A stretch of 64,000 bases of DNA from an uncultured Pseudohongiella sp. (GTDB lineage Bacteria > Pseudomonadota > Gammaproteobacteria > Pseudomonadales > Pseudohongiellaceae). The stretch is taken from contig OX638323.1 of NCBI GenBank assembly GCA_951812715.1, forward strand, positions 1,712,577-1,776,576, given 5' to 3'. Both the position numbers and the translations under genes were made by a program. Below, in pieces: positions 8,155 to 16,262 of the stretch. Every line of letters starts with the position of its first letter. The stretch's first letter is position 1. A model generated the notes under the pieces. That model was not told the DNA's origin. It did no database searches and saw only the letters and a program-made list of their open reading frames with translations.

Positions 8155-9420
8155 ATGCAGCGAGCGATCTACAACATACTTTTCACCCTGGCACTGCCGC
8201 TGATCTGGCTGCGCCTGCTCTGGCGTTCCCGCAATACGCCGGCATATCGGCGGCGAATAGGCGAACGTTTTGGCCGCATACGTCTGCCGGAAAAATTCGA
8301 TCCGGCAAGATCCACTGTCTGGCTGCACGCCGTATCCGTCGGCGAAACCATGGCGGCCGCGCCGCTGGTGACAGCCTTGCATGCCGAACTGCCCGATCTC
8401 CAGTTGGTCGTGACTACCATGACGCCCACCGGAGCGGAACGTGTGCGACAACAGATGGGAGATGCGGCATTCCACCATTACGCGCCCTATGACGCACCCT
8501 GGATCGTGCGTAGTTTCCTGAGCGCTTTCCGGCCGAAAATGCTGATCTTGATGGAGACCGAACTGTGGCCGAACGCCATCCGCCTGGCTCGGCGCAATGG
8601 ATTGAAATTACTGCTCGCAAACGGCCGCCTGTCGGAAAAATCCCTGCGCTCGTATTCCCGGTTTCACGGCCTGAGCCAAAACATGTTGCGGGACTTGCAC
8701 ATGATCTGCGCCCAGGCCGAGGAGGACGCGGCCCGTTTTCGTGAACTGGGCGCGGCATCGGTGCGGGTAACGGGCAGTCTGAAATTCGCGCTCCATGGCG
8801 TCGGCGAACAATCCCGGCCACTTGCGCCCATCGCCGGCTGGAAGGGCGATCGCAAGCTGATCGTCGCCGCCAGCACGCGCCAAGGCGAAGAACCCGCCGT
8901 GCTGCGGGCATACCGGGATTGCCTGGCGGCGTATCCGCGAACCCTGTTGCTGATCGTCCCGCGCCATCCCGAGCGCTTCGATCAGGTGTACCAACTTTGC
9001 GCCGCTGAAGGTTTTGTCACCGCGAGGCGCAGCGCCGCCGGGACCTTCGGCGCCGATGTCCGGATTGTCATCGGCGATTCCATGGGCGAGATGATGCAAT
9101 ACCTGGCCGGCGCGGATATCGCCTTCGTCGGCGGCAGCCTGGTCGATACCGGCTGTCACAATGTGCTTGAGCCGGCGGCGCTGGGTTTGCCCGTTACCAT
9201 TGGTCCCTCGCGCTTCAATTTCGCCGCGGTCTGCGAACTGCTCGAAGACGCCGGCGCCCTGCGCGGCGCGGCGAACGGCAGAGATCTGGGCGTAATCTGG
9301 CGCGAATTGCTGGCGGACGATTGCGAGCGGCAGCGGATGGGCGCGGCCGGCAAGGCCGTTATTGCGGCCAATCAGCAGGCTCTGGAACTGACGCTGGACG
9401 AGATCAGGCGGCTGTTGTAA
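8155..9420 (+). CDS. waaA: 3-deoxy-D-manno-octulosonic acid (Kdo) transferase
   Basis: WaaA (KdtA, glycosyltransferase family 30) adds Kdo from CMP-Kdo to lipid IVA at the inner membrane, starting the lipopolysaccharide core. The 421-residue length is normal. An N-terminal membrane anchor (about residues 5-24) is followed by WLHAVSVGET, containing the conserved catalytic Glu, then TMTPTGAE and METELWPN. The C-terminal donor-binding region reads FVGGSLVDTGCHNVLEPAALGLP. It is transcribed away from the FAD oxidoreductase and shares the LPS inner-core pathway with hldE 7 kb upstream. A copy of the dispersed intergenic element follows its stop. Confidence 0.95.
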   Translation: MQRAIYNILFTLALPLIWLRLLWRSRNTPAYRRRIGERFGRIRLPEKFDPARSTVWLHAVSVGETMAAAPLVTALHAELPDLQLVVTTMTPTGAERVRQQMGDAAFHHYAPYDAPWIVRSFLSAFRPKMLILMETELWPNAIRLARRNGLKLLLANGRLSEKSLRSYSRFHGLSQNMLRDLHMICAQAEEDAARFRELGAASVRVTGSLKFALHGVGEQSRPLAPIAGWKGDRKLIVAASTRQGEEPAVLRAYRDCLAAYPRTLLLIVPRHPERFDQVYQLCAAEGFVTARRSAAGTFGADVRIVIGDSMGEMMQYLAGADIAFVGGSLVDTGCHNVLEPAALGLPVTIGPSRFNFAAVCELLEDAGALRGAANGRDLGVIWRELLADDCERQRMGAAGKAVIAANQQALELTLDEIRRLL

Positions 9421-9442
9421 CCACCGACGCCGCGAGGTCGTG

Positions 9443-9637
9443 CCTGCCGTCCATGGCGCTACTGTGTTGGCTTCGCCGGCCCCCAGTCTTGCCGGTCCGG
9501 CCGCGGGGCGAAGCCCGGTGTCGTTCGATCCGCGCGCGTAGCTGTGCTTCGCATACGCTTGCCCTCTCCCTTGGCAAGTCGTTCGGCCCTCAAAGAGCGT
9601 TGCTAGTTGTCGGCTGCGCCGAGTGAACCTCACCCCT
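9443..9637 (+). repeat. Dispersed intergenic element, copy A
   Basis: It begins TGCCGTCCATGGCGC and ends GGCTGCGCCGAGTGAACCTC. It aligns over its whole length with copies at 37501, 38525 and 59204; shared blocks include CCGGTCCGGCCGC, GGCAAGTCGTTCGG, TGTCGGCTGCGCCGA and CCTCACCC. It lies between waaA and the convergent M24 peptidase gene, whose last 15 codons and stop (9590) lie inside the element. Confidence 0.8.
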
Positions 9638-10927
9638 GGTCATATTCTCGATGCCGTCAGCGGTTACGCGGACATTGTCCTCGAACCGCACGCCGCCGTG
9701 GTCATACAGCGCCTCAACCGCATCCCAGTTAATCGACTCGGCGGCCGCTGATTCGCGGGCCGGTTCGAGCAGCAGCGGAATGAAATAACAGCCCGGCTCC
9801 ACTGTAAGAATCATGTTTTCGGTCATGGCGCGAGTGGTGCGCAAGGCCGGGGAATGATCGGGCGGCGGCGTCTGACCGCCTTCGCTGTCGCGCTGCCGGC
9901 CGCCTACGTCGTGCACCTGCACGCCAAGCAGATGTCCGACGCCATGGGGCATGAACAAATGGGGTATTCGCATCTCCCATAGCCGATCTAAATCCCCGCG
10001 GCAGATTTCGAGCTCAAGCAACAGCGCGGACAACTTTTGCAATGCGCCGAGGTGCAGGTCCACGTACTCCAGCCCCGGCCGGATCTCTTGCGCCAATTCC
10101 TGCTGCAAGCTGTCCATGCCCGCCGCAAGATCCCGGAACAGCGCGTGCGCCGAATGTCCGGTCCAGGTGCGGGTTATGTCGGAGCAATAGCCGTTTACCC
10201 GGCAACCGGCATCGATCAGCAGCAGCCGCGCCGGCCGGGGCAAATGCCGGCGCTTGTGCTGGTAGTGAAGAATGGCTGACTTCTCGTCGAGGGCGATGAT
10301 CGGGGTATAGGGCAGTTCTTCCTCGATTTGCCGACAGGCTTCGAGAAAGGCGAGATGGATATCGAATTCGGCGCCGCCCGCGAGGAAGGACATGCGGGCG
10401 GCCTGGTGGCCGAGCATGGCAAGCCGGTTGGCCGCGCGCGTCTGTTCTATCTCGTATGGCGTCTTGACGGCGCGCGCGAAATCGAGCTGGTGAACGAGTC
10501 CTTGCGGATTGCAATTCCCTGATGCTATGCCGAAACGGCGCGCGGTTTCCGTATCGGGTCCAAGATACGCCGTCCTTTTTCCCGGCTCGGGAATTTCCCC
10601 AACCGTAGCCAATTGCCGCAAATCGAAAGCTTCGCGCCAATGATCTTCAATGGGAAAGTCCTGCTCGTACCAATAGTCCGCGGGAACCACCTGGTAGTAG
10701 ACGGGTTTCCGCCCCGGCCGAACGAGCAGGAACTGCTCGGGCCGGTTGACCGGCAGCCAATGACCGAAATGTCCGTATGCCTGGAACGAAATCTCGCGGT
10801 CGTCGGCAAAGTAGTATTCCGTGCCGCCGCTATGCAGCAGCACTCCCTCGAACTCGCCCTCCATGGCCTGTTCGTATACGTCCCGCAGATGCGCGACATG
10901 CTGCAAATAGCTATCCGACACGTTCAT
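9590..10927 (-). CDS. pepQ: M24 metallopeptidase, Xaa-Pro dipeptidase-like (PepQ type)
   Basis: Proline dipeptidases of the M24 'pita-bread' family split Xaa-Pro dipeptides in the cytoplasm with two metal ions. All metal ligands are visible: Asp residues in LLLIDAGCRVNGYCSDITRTW, His in FMPHGVGHLLGVQVHD, and Glu in LTVEPGCYF and GVRFEDNVRVT. The N-terminal half (residues 1-165) matches the PepQ regulatory domain. The frame is open 187 codons further upstream, but that part is the complement of the next gene. The ATG at 10927 with GGAG ten bases upstream is the start, giving 445 residues. The C-terminal GEVHSAQPTTSNAL is encoded by dispersed element copy A, so the tail looks acquired. Confidence 0.88.
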   Translation of the reverse strand: MNVSDSYLQHVAHLRDVYEQAMEGEFEGVLLHSGGTEYYFADDREISFQAYGHFGHWLPVNRPEQFLLVRPGRKPVYYQVVPADYWYEQDFPIEDHWREAFDLRQLATVGEIPEPGKRTAYLGPDTETARRFGIASGNCNPQGLVHQLDFARAVKTPYEIEQTRAANRLAMLGHQAARMSFLAGGAEFDIHLAFLEACRQIEEELPYTPIIALDEKSAILHYQHKRRHLPRPARLLLIDAGCRVNGYCSDITRTWTGHSAHALFRDLAAGMDSLQQELAQEIRPGLEYVDLHLGALQKLSALLLELEICRGDLDRLWEMRIPHLFMPHGVGHLLGVQVHDVGGRQRDSEGGQTPPPDHSPALRTTRAMTENMILTVEPGCYFIPLLLEPARESAAAESINWDAVEALYDHGGVRFEDNVRVTADGIENMTRGEVHSAQPTTSNAL

Positions 10928-11098
10928 GGTTCTTGCTCCAACCGCCGCCCCGAATCGGGCAGCCGAATTATACAGCGTCCGCGAGCTACTCGTGCGGCGC
11001 GGGGAAAGAGGGCCGCGCGAAAATTTTGCTCGAGAATTTAGCGTCATCGCAACTGCCTGCCTACGCTTTAGCGCACTCCCACAAACAAGGGCGCAATC

Positions 11099-12073
11099 AT
11101 GGTCAGGCAGAAGGTCAAATTTCCCGCGGAACAGGTGGCCGCGGTCGCCGCATTCCTGCGCGAGCCGCGCAGCCGCACTCGGCGACTGCTGGCCGCGAAC
11201 CACAAATGGCTGGCAGAACTTGAACATCGGCGAAACAACCGCCTGGAAAAACCTGAAATGCGGCGCCACACGGCGCGCCTGCGCTTCGCGCAGCAAGGAA
11301 ACCTGCTGCAACTGCTGCGCGATGACGCCCGATCGCGGTTGCTGGTGACTTACCACTTCGGCGATTACATCTATGGCTTGAACTTGCTGGCGGCAAGCAT
11401 CGGCGCTCGTGCGCGGGTGCATTACATGGCTCATGCCCGAGGCAGCGCCGCGTATTTCGCCAATATGAAACTCGCATTCGGCGAGCACGCACTTGGCCCG
11501 CGCTCACAACTGCTGGCCAGGGAAGCTTCGATCGGCAAGCTGGCGCCACTGCTGCGTCGTCGAGGTGCGCAGTTCATCACCTTCTGCGACCTCGGCGAAC
11601 AATTCGGCGCCGGCGTTCAGGTCGACTTTCTGTTCCGCGGCGCCTGGTTTTCCCGCGGCCCCGCGCTGCTCGGTCTGACCAATCGCGTTCCCTTGTTACC
11701 GGTTATCAACTGGTACGACGGCGGCCGGGAACAGTTAGTGCTTGGCGCACAGTTGGAGCCGGAGCGATTCGATGGCGAGACGCTGGCCGCGGCCGCGGGC
11801 CGCATCACCGCGGAACTGGTTCGTTTCTTTGAACCGTTTTTCCGGAGCAACCCGGAGCAATGGCGTTATCTGGCCGCCCTGCCCCTTTATTTCATTCGAC
11901 CCGGCTCGGCCGGGGCTTTTCAATCCAAGGAGGAGACTCATGCAAGTACGCGGCAAGACTTTGCAATTACTGACCCGCTGCGCCGATGTGGCGGACCGGG
12001 GGACGATCAATCTCGACAGCCTGATCGAGGAATTGGAACTCGATTCCCTGGCCATGTTCGAGATCGTTTATGA
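11099..12073 (+). CDS. LPLAT/LpxL-like acyltransferase
   Basis: The 324-residue protein resembles the lysophospholipid/lipid A acyltransferase (LpxL/HtrB) fold. It has VTYHFGDYIYG where relatives have HFGNWE, a middle block FITFCDLGEQFG...VDFLFRGAWFSRGPALLGL, and FFRSNPEQW near residue 260. The His of the HX4(D/E) motif is present, but the acidic residue is shifted to HFGD. The substrate could therefore differ from lipid A. The last 45 codons overlap the acyl carrier protein gene out of frame and look low in information, so a frameshift after PGSAGAFQSKEE is possible. It is the first gene of an apparent operon: acyltransferase, ACP, HlyD, C39 exporter, RAYT-like. A role in acylating an exported molecule is inferred from the neighbours. 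Confidence 0.72.
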   Translation: MVRQKVKFPAEQVAAVAAFLREPRSRTRRLLAANHKWLAELEHRRNNRLEKPEMRRHTARLRFAQQGNLLQLLRDDARSRLLVTYHFGDYIYGLNLLAASIGARARVHYMAHARGSAAYFANMKLAFGEHALGPRSQLLAREASIGKLAPLLRRRGAQFITFCDLGEQFGAGVQVDFLFRGAWFSRGPALLGLTNRVPLLPVINWYDGGREQLVLGAQLEPERFDGETLAAAAGRITAELVRFFEPFFRSNPEQWRYLAALPLYFIRPGSAGAFQSKEETHASTRQDFAITDPLRRCGGPGDDQSRQPDRGIGTRFPGHVRDRL

Positions 12074-12182
12074 ACTCGAGGAAAGCTTCGCGGTTGAACT
12101 CGACGAGGAAGACCTGGCCAAACTGAAAACGGTGCGGGATCTGGTGGAACAGATCGAGCGCAAAGTTGCCGGCGGGGACTGA
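11940..12182 (+). CDS. Acyl carrier protein-like (phosphopantetheine-binding)
   Basis: An 80-residue, acidic four-helix protein with LELDSLAMFEIVYELEESF, where the Ser of DSL is the phosphopantetheine attachment site of acyl carrier proteins. The ATG at 11940 has a near-perfect ribosome site (AAGGAGGAGACTC). A longer open frame from 11742 is the shadow of the acyltransferase. It is clearly a dedicated ACP, since it sits between an acyltransferase and an export apparatus rather than in a fatty-acid synthesis cluster. Acyl-ACP is the usual donor for LpxL- and HlyC-type acyltransferases. Together the pair could charge and transfer an acyl chain to an exported peptide or lipid; this is inference. 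Confidence 0.85.
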   Translation: MQVRGKTLQLLTRCADVADRGTINLDSLIEELELDSLAMFEIVYELEESFAVELDEEDLAKLKTVRDLVEQIERKVAGGD

Positions 12183-12208
12183 AACAGCCACAACCGAGAG
12201 ACTGCCTC

Positions 12209-13459
12209 ATGGAAAGGAAGGAACTGATACGACCGGAAGTGCTGCGGGCGAACTACCGCATCGCGGAGTCGCGTCCCCTGGCCGGCGGAAAGATTCTGTT
12301 GCGGAACGCGGTCTTTGTACTCGTTGCGATCACTCTGGGCGCCGCGCTGCTGCTGACGATGACTTCCTATAAGGTGACCGAGCAGGCGCCGGGCGTGCTC
12401 GTGCCCGTGGCGGGCCTGCAAAAGCTCTCCGTCGGCGGTTCCGGCCACTTGCGGGAATTGCTGGTGGAGGAAGGCAATCCGGTGCGGCCTGGACAGGCGC
12501 TGGCCAGGGTTTCCCTGGCCTCGGTCAGCCAGTTTTCCGAAACCCATCATTTGCGAATCCAGGCCTTGCGAAAGCGCCGCGAGTCGCTGCTTGAGAAGTT
12601 GCCCCTGCACGAAAAGGAATATGAGTTGGCGCTGCGCCGTATCCGGGAATTGCTAACTCATGCCGAGCATTCGTTGCAAACCGCGCGGCGCAAACAGGCC
12701 TTGCTGCGCGAGCGCATCCGGGTCAGTGAGCGGCATCTGCGGCAAATCGAATCCTTGTTTGAATCCGCCGCGATCACCACGTTTCAGTTCGATGAGGCTT
12801 ACGCGGCTCATTTGCAGCTTGAGCAGGAAGCCGCGGAGAGCGAACGCCAGGCGGCGGACCAGGAAATCCGGCGCAAGGACCTCGAAGCCGATGACCAGCA
12901 ACAGAAATTAGCGAAAGAGCAACTTGACCTGTCGCGGCGCGAAGAGCTCGACCAGCTTGCTTCGGAAATCAGGCAGCTCGAAATGCAGCAGTCCGTGGTC
13001 TTGCGCGCCGATCGCGCCGGCGTAGTTGCCACTATCGCCGCCCGCGCCGGAGACAGTTTTCGCGCCGGGCAGCCGCTGATCTACCTCGGCCCGGAGCAGT
13101 CCTTGCTGGCAGCCGAGATTTATATTCCTTCCCGGGTCATCGGCAAAGTCGCCGTCGGCCAGCAGGTGCTGCTCAGTTACGAGTCTTTCGACTATCGGGA
13201 ATATGGCCGCTATACGGCGACCATCGACGCGATCGCGGGCGCTCGTCTCGACCCGCGGGAACAATTGCTGCCCCTGAGCCTGCTCAACGAGCCGGTTTAC
13301 CGGGTGCGGGCGGCGCTCGAGCGGCAGACCGCAAGCGGCGTCGAACAACACCAGTTGCTTGCCGGCATGCAATTCCAGGCCAACATCGTGACCGATGAAA
13401 TGCCGCTGATCGGGCTTGTATTCAAACCCCTGCGATCTCTGCGAGGACTGATCTGGTGA
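12209..13459 (+). CDS. HlyD-family periplasmic adaptor (membrane fusion protein)
   Basis: The 416-residue protein has one N-terminal membrane segment (about residues 32-54). A biotinyl-lipoyl-like half motif follows (LSVGGSGHLRELLVEEGNPVRPGQALARV), then about 180 residues of coiled-coil rich in Glu, Arg and Gln (residues 110-265). The second lipoyl half is VLRADRAGVVATIAARAGDSFRAGQPLIYLG, followed by a beta-barrel domain. This is the layout of CvaA/HlyD adaptors, which join an inner-membrane ABC exporter to an outer-membrane channel. The stop overlaps the exporter gene by 4 bp. No TolC-like gene is in the window, so a housekeeping channel would be needed. Confidence 0.87.
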   Translation: MERKELIRPEVLRANYRIAESRPLAGGKILLRNAVFVLVAITLGAALLLTMTSYKVTEQAPGVLVPVAGLQKLSVGGSGHLRELLVEEGNPVRPGQALARVSLASVSQFSETHHLRIQALRKRRESLLEKLPLHEKEYELALRRIRELLTHAEHSLQTARRKQALLRERIRVSERHLRQIESLFESAAITTFQFDEAYAAHLQLEQEAAESERQAADQEIRRKDLEADDQQQKLAKEQLDLSRREELDQLASEIRQLEMQQSVVLRADRAGVVATIAARAGDSFRAGQPLIYLGPEQSLLAAEIYIPSRVIGKVAVGQQVLLSYESFDYREYGRYTATIDAIAGARLDPREQLLPLSLLNEPVYRVRAALERQTASGVEQHQLLAGMQFQANIVTDEMPLIGLVFKPLRSLRGLIW

Positions 13460-15540
13460 GCCGACTGTTCGCAGGCCGCAACAGCCTGCCGATGATTTTC
13501 CAGGCCGAGGCCAACGAATGCGGCCTGGCCTGTCTGGCGATGGTCGTCAGCTATTTCGGCCGCGCCACCGATATCCGTTCGCTGCGCGAAGCCAGCAATC
13601 TGCCCGCCTTCGGCGCCTCGCTGAAACACCTGACCAGAGCCGCGGCGGCGGCAAGCCTCAAGACCCGCTCTCTTAAGCTCGAACTCGGGGACATCGAGCG
13701 CTTGAGCACTCCGGCGATCCTGCATTGGGATCTCGATCATTTCGTGGTGCTGAAGAAGTGCCGCGGCGGCAAGGTCGTCATTCACGATCCGGCGGTGGGT
13801 GTCAGGAAGTACCCGCTCGGTGAACTTGACGGTCATTTCACGGGTATCGCCGTGGAGTTCAGTTCGAGCGGCAGCGCCATCGGGGCGGAACCCGCGCGCC
13901 GCCTGCGCTTGCGCGATCTGGTCCGCTTCTCCCATGGCACGGCGAAGGGCATGGCGCTGATCCTGCTCCTGTCGCTGCTGGTACAAGTCTGTTCCTTGCT
14001 CAGTCCACTATATCTGCAACTGGTGATCGACCAGGGCCTGGCCCGCGGCGACATGGATCTGGTGCTGGTGGTGGCGCTGCTGTTCGGCCTGCTGATGCTG
14101 GCGCGAACCGCTCTTGGTCATGCCCGGTCGCTGGTGACGATGCAGTTTTCAATCCGGCTCGGCTTCGAAATGGTTTCGGGTCTGTTCGAACACCTGATCA
14201 GCCTGCCGCTGCGATTTTTCGAAAGAAGGGAAATGGGCGACCTGGTTTCCCGTTTCTCATCGGTGGAAAAAATCAGTGCGCTCATTTCCCAGGACATGAT
14301 TACGGTGCTGGTGGACGGCCTGCTGTCGATCCTGTCGCTGATTCTGCTGTATCTGTATTCACCGTTGCTGGCGACGGTCTGCGTGGGATTCGTCATCGCC
14401 GCCATGCTGCTCAAACTGAGTTCGCTGCCGGGCGAGAAACTGCGGCGGCAGGAAACCATTGTGCGCGCGGCGAAAAGCGAAAGCCGGCTGATGGAGAACA
14501 TCCGCTGGGCTTCGGTCATCAAGAATTACGCCATCGAAGAGCAACGCGGTTCCGACTGGCAGAACCATTACGTCAATTCCGCCAATGCCGGCTATCAGCT
14601 CGGAACCTTTCAACTCTGGTTCGGGTCGAGCCAGGGCCTGCTGTTCGGCATCGAGCAGATTCTGATCATCTACATCGGCGCCAGCCTGATTTCCGGCGGC
14701 AGCCTGACCATCGGGCAATTGATGGGATTCATTTTCCTGAAACAGCATTTCTCGTCTTCGGTGCTCGCGATGTTCCCGAAGCTGGCCGAATTGCGGCTCA
14801 TGCAACTGGACCTGGAGCGTATCGCCGACATCGCCCTGGAACCGGCGGAAGAGACGAACCGCCTGGCTCAGCTTCCCCGGCGCGCTTTCGGCGGCAAGCT
14901 GCGCGGCGAACAGGTTGGCTTCGGCTATTCGGCCGATGAGCGTCCCGTGTTCGAAGCATTGGACTTCCAAGTCGAGCCGGGCGAAATGCTCGTCATCACC
15001 GGTCCGTCGGGCTGCGGCAAATCCACTTTGCTGAAACTGATCGCCGGATTGGAGCAGCCGGGCGCCGGCAGCTTGTTGTATGACGGCGGTCCGCTGCGCA
15101 AATTGGGACTTTCCGCGTTGCGCTCCGCTACCGCCGCGGTTCTGCATAGCGATGGTCTGTTGGCCGGCGATATCGCTTTCAACATCAATCTCGAAGACGA
15201 GCCCTACAACCATGCGCGTCTTGAAGACGCCTGCCGCCGCGTCTGCATCCTCGACGAGATTCTGGCCCTCCCGCTCGGCTTCAACACCAGGGTGGGCGAG
15301 CTTGGCAACAGCCTGTCGGCCGGACAAGTTCAGCGGGTGTTGCTTGCCCGGGCGCTGTACAAACGACCGAAGCTGCTTCTGCTCGACGAGAGCCTGGCCT
15401 GCCTGAGCGATACCGTTGCCCGGCGAATTCTCGAAAACATCGGCGAACTGCGAATCGCCGTCGTCCTCGTCACCCACAACCCGGCGCTGGCGCGGCTGGG
15501 AACGCGGCTGATCAGCCTGCCCGGCGCTCGTCCGGCATAA
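13456..15540 (+). CDS. Peptidase C39-containing ABC exporter (bacteriocin/peptide type)
   Basis: The 694-residue protein has three modules. Residues 10-130 form a C39 cysteine peptidase with Gln16 and Cys22 (NECGLACLAM), His in HWDLDHFVVL and Asp in VIHDPAVG; all catalytic positions are kept, unlike the degenerate domain of HlyB. Residues 155-430 are a six-helix transmembrane domain. Residues 470-694 are an ATPase with Walker A GPSGCGKST, signature LSAGQVQRVLLARAL and Walker B LLLLDES. Such CvaB-like transporters cut a double-glycine leader and export the mature peptide. The GTG start overlaps the HlyD stop by 4 bp. No double-glycine precursor gene was found nearby, so the cargo may be encoded elsewhere or be unusual. 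Confidence 0.9.
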   Translation: MSRLFAGRNSLPMIFQAEANECGLACLAMVVSYFGRATDIRSLREASNLPAFGASLKHLTRAAAAASLKTRSLKLELGDIERLSTPAILHWDLDHFVVLKKCRGGKVVIHDPAVGVRKYPLGELDGHFTGIAVEFSSSGSAIGAEPARRLRLRDLVRFSHGTAKGMALILLLSLLVQVCSLLSPLYLQLVIDQGLARGDMDLVLVVALLFGLLMLARTALGHARSLVTMQFSIRLGFEMVSGLFEHLISLPLRFFERREMGDLVSRFSSVEKISALISQDMITVLVDGLLSILSLILLYLYSPLLATVCVGFVIAAMLLKLSSLPGEKLRRQETIVRAAKSESRLMENIRWASVIKNYAIEEQRGSDWQNHYVNSANAGYQLGTFQLWFGSSQGLLFGIEQILIIYIGASLISGGSLTIGQLMGFIFLKQHFSSSVLAMFPKLAELRLMQLDLERIADIALEPAEETNRLAQLPRRAFGGKLRGEQVGFGYSADERPVFEALDFQVEPGEMLVITGPSGCGKSTLLKLIAGLEQPGAGSLLYDGGPLRKLGLSALRSATAAVLHSDGLLAGDIAFNINLEDEPYNHARLEDACRRVCILDEILALPLGFNTRVGELGNSLSAGQVQRVLLARALYKRPKLLLLDESLACLSDTVARRILENIGELRIAVVLVTHNPALARLGTRLISLPGARPA

Positions 15541-15576
15541 GCGGAACAGATTTCCGGTTCAAGGAGGAATGGCCCA

Positions 15577-16176
15577 ATGGCAGAAGGACAGAATCCCGCC
15601 GCACAGACCTGGTTCCTGGTAAATCGGTCGAAAGTGCAAGGCGCCGCGTTTTTTGACGATGCCTGCTTCGATTACTACCAACTCAGACTGCTGAACTGCC
15701 TCAAGGTCTATCAAGTGCAACTTCACGCCTATGTGTTGCAGCCTAGCGCGGCATGGCTGCTGCTCACGCCGGGCATGCCAAGAGCCATGTTCTCGATGCT
15801 GGACTTCGTCAACGGTTGCTATTCCGAGTATTTCAATCAGCGTTTCGAACGCAACAGCGCGGTCTTCCCAAGCCGCCCTTTCCTGGCGATTGTCGACAAC
15901 GCGAAACTGCTGCTCGACTGCCAGAAGATGATCGAATGCTGGCCCCTCGCCAGCGGCGCAACCGATCATCCCGGCCTGTATCGGTGGTCGAGCTACTCCG
16001 CCAATGCTTTCGGCGGGCGCCCGCGCTTTCTTACCCGGCACCGCTTCTTCGAACAGTTCATCCATACCACTGAAAACCCCATGGAACGCTACCGCGATTT
16101 CGTCGCCACGCCGTTCGGTGCGGACCGTCTGGCCGAACTCGAACGTCGTCTGCTGCCTTCCGCGGGCGCCGGCTGA
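15577..16176 (+). CDS. RAYT-like protein lacking the HUH catalytic motif
   Basis: The 199-residue protein follows the plan of REP-associated tyrosine transposases (RAYT/Y1). It has FFDDACFDYYQLRLLNCLKVYQVQLHAYVLQPS, then LLTPGMPRAMFSMLDFVNGCYSEYFNQRF, a block matching the SLxRxYxxYFNxRYxRxG region, and LYRWSSYSANAFG like the usual YxWSSY. The diagnostic MPNHVHLL segment with the HUH metal site is replaced by LQPSAAWLLL, and no metal-binding His pair remains, so it should not act as a transposase. It starts 37 bp after the exporter, with AAGGAGG upstream, and therefore seems to be kept as the last gene of the export operon. A domesticated DNA- or RNA-binding role is conceivable but unproven. 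Confidence 0.68.
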   Translation: MAEGQNPAAQTWFLVNRSKVQGAAFFDDACFDYYQLRLLNCLKVYQVQLHAYVLQPSAAWLLLTPGMPRAMFSMLDFVNGCYSEYFNQRFERNSAVFPSRPFLAIVDNAKLLLDCQKMIECWPLASGATDHPGLYRWSSYSANAFGGRPRFLTRHRFFEQFIHTTENPMERYRDFVATPFGADRLAELERRLLPSAGAG

Positions 16177-16262
16177 ATTTCGCTTCGCCGGACTTTTCGA
16201 ACCGGATTGACAGGGTGAGGCAAACTTACTAGCCTGCCGCAAAGCGACGAGAGAGTTCCAGC

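Noticed and set aside
9443..9637. Dispersed element as a known REP/BIME or ERIC sequence
   Set aside because: The length (about 190 bp), the fixed orientation to the gene end and the block sequence do not correspond to REP, BIME or ERIC consensus sequences as I know them; reported as an unnamed element.
10928..11488. N-terminal extension of the pepQ ORF (187 codons)
   Set aside because: It is the complement of the acyltransferase gene, and the M24 homology begins at the ATG at 10927.
10928..16262. Double-glycine precursor peptide for the C39 exporter
   Set aside because: No short ORF with a GG-type leader was found in the spacers at 10928-11098, 12183-12208, 15541-15576 or 16177-16262.
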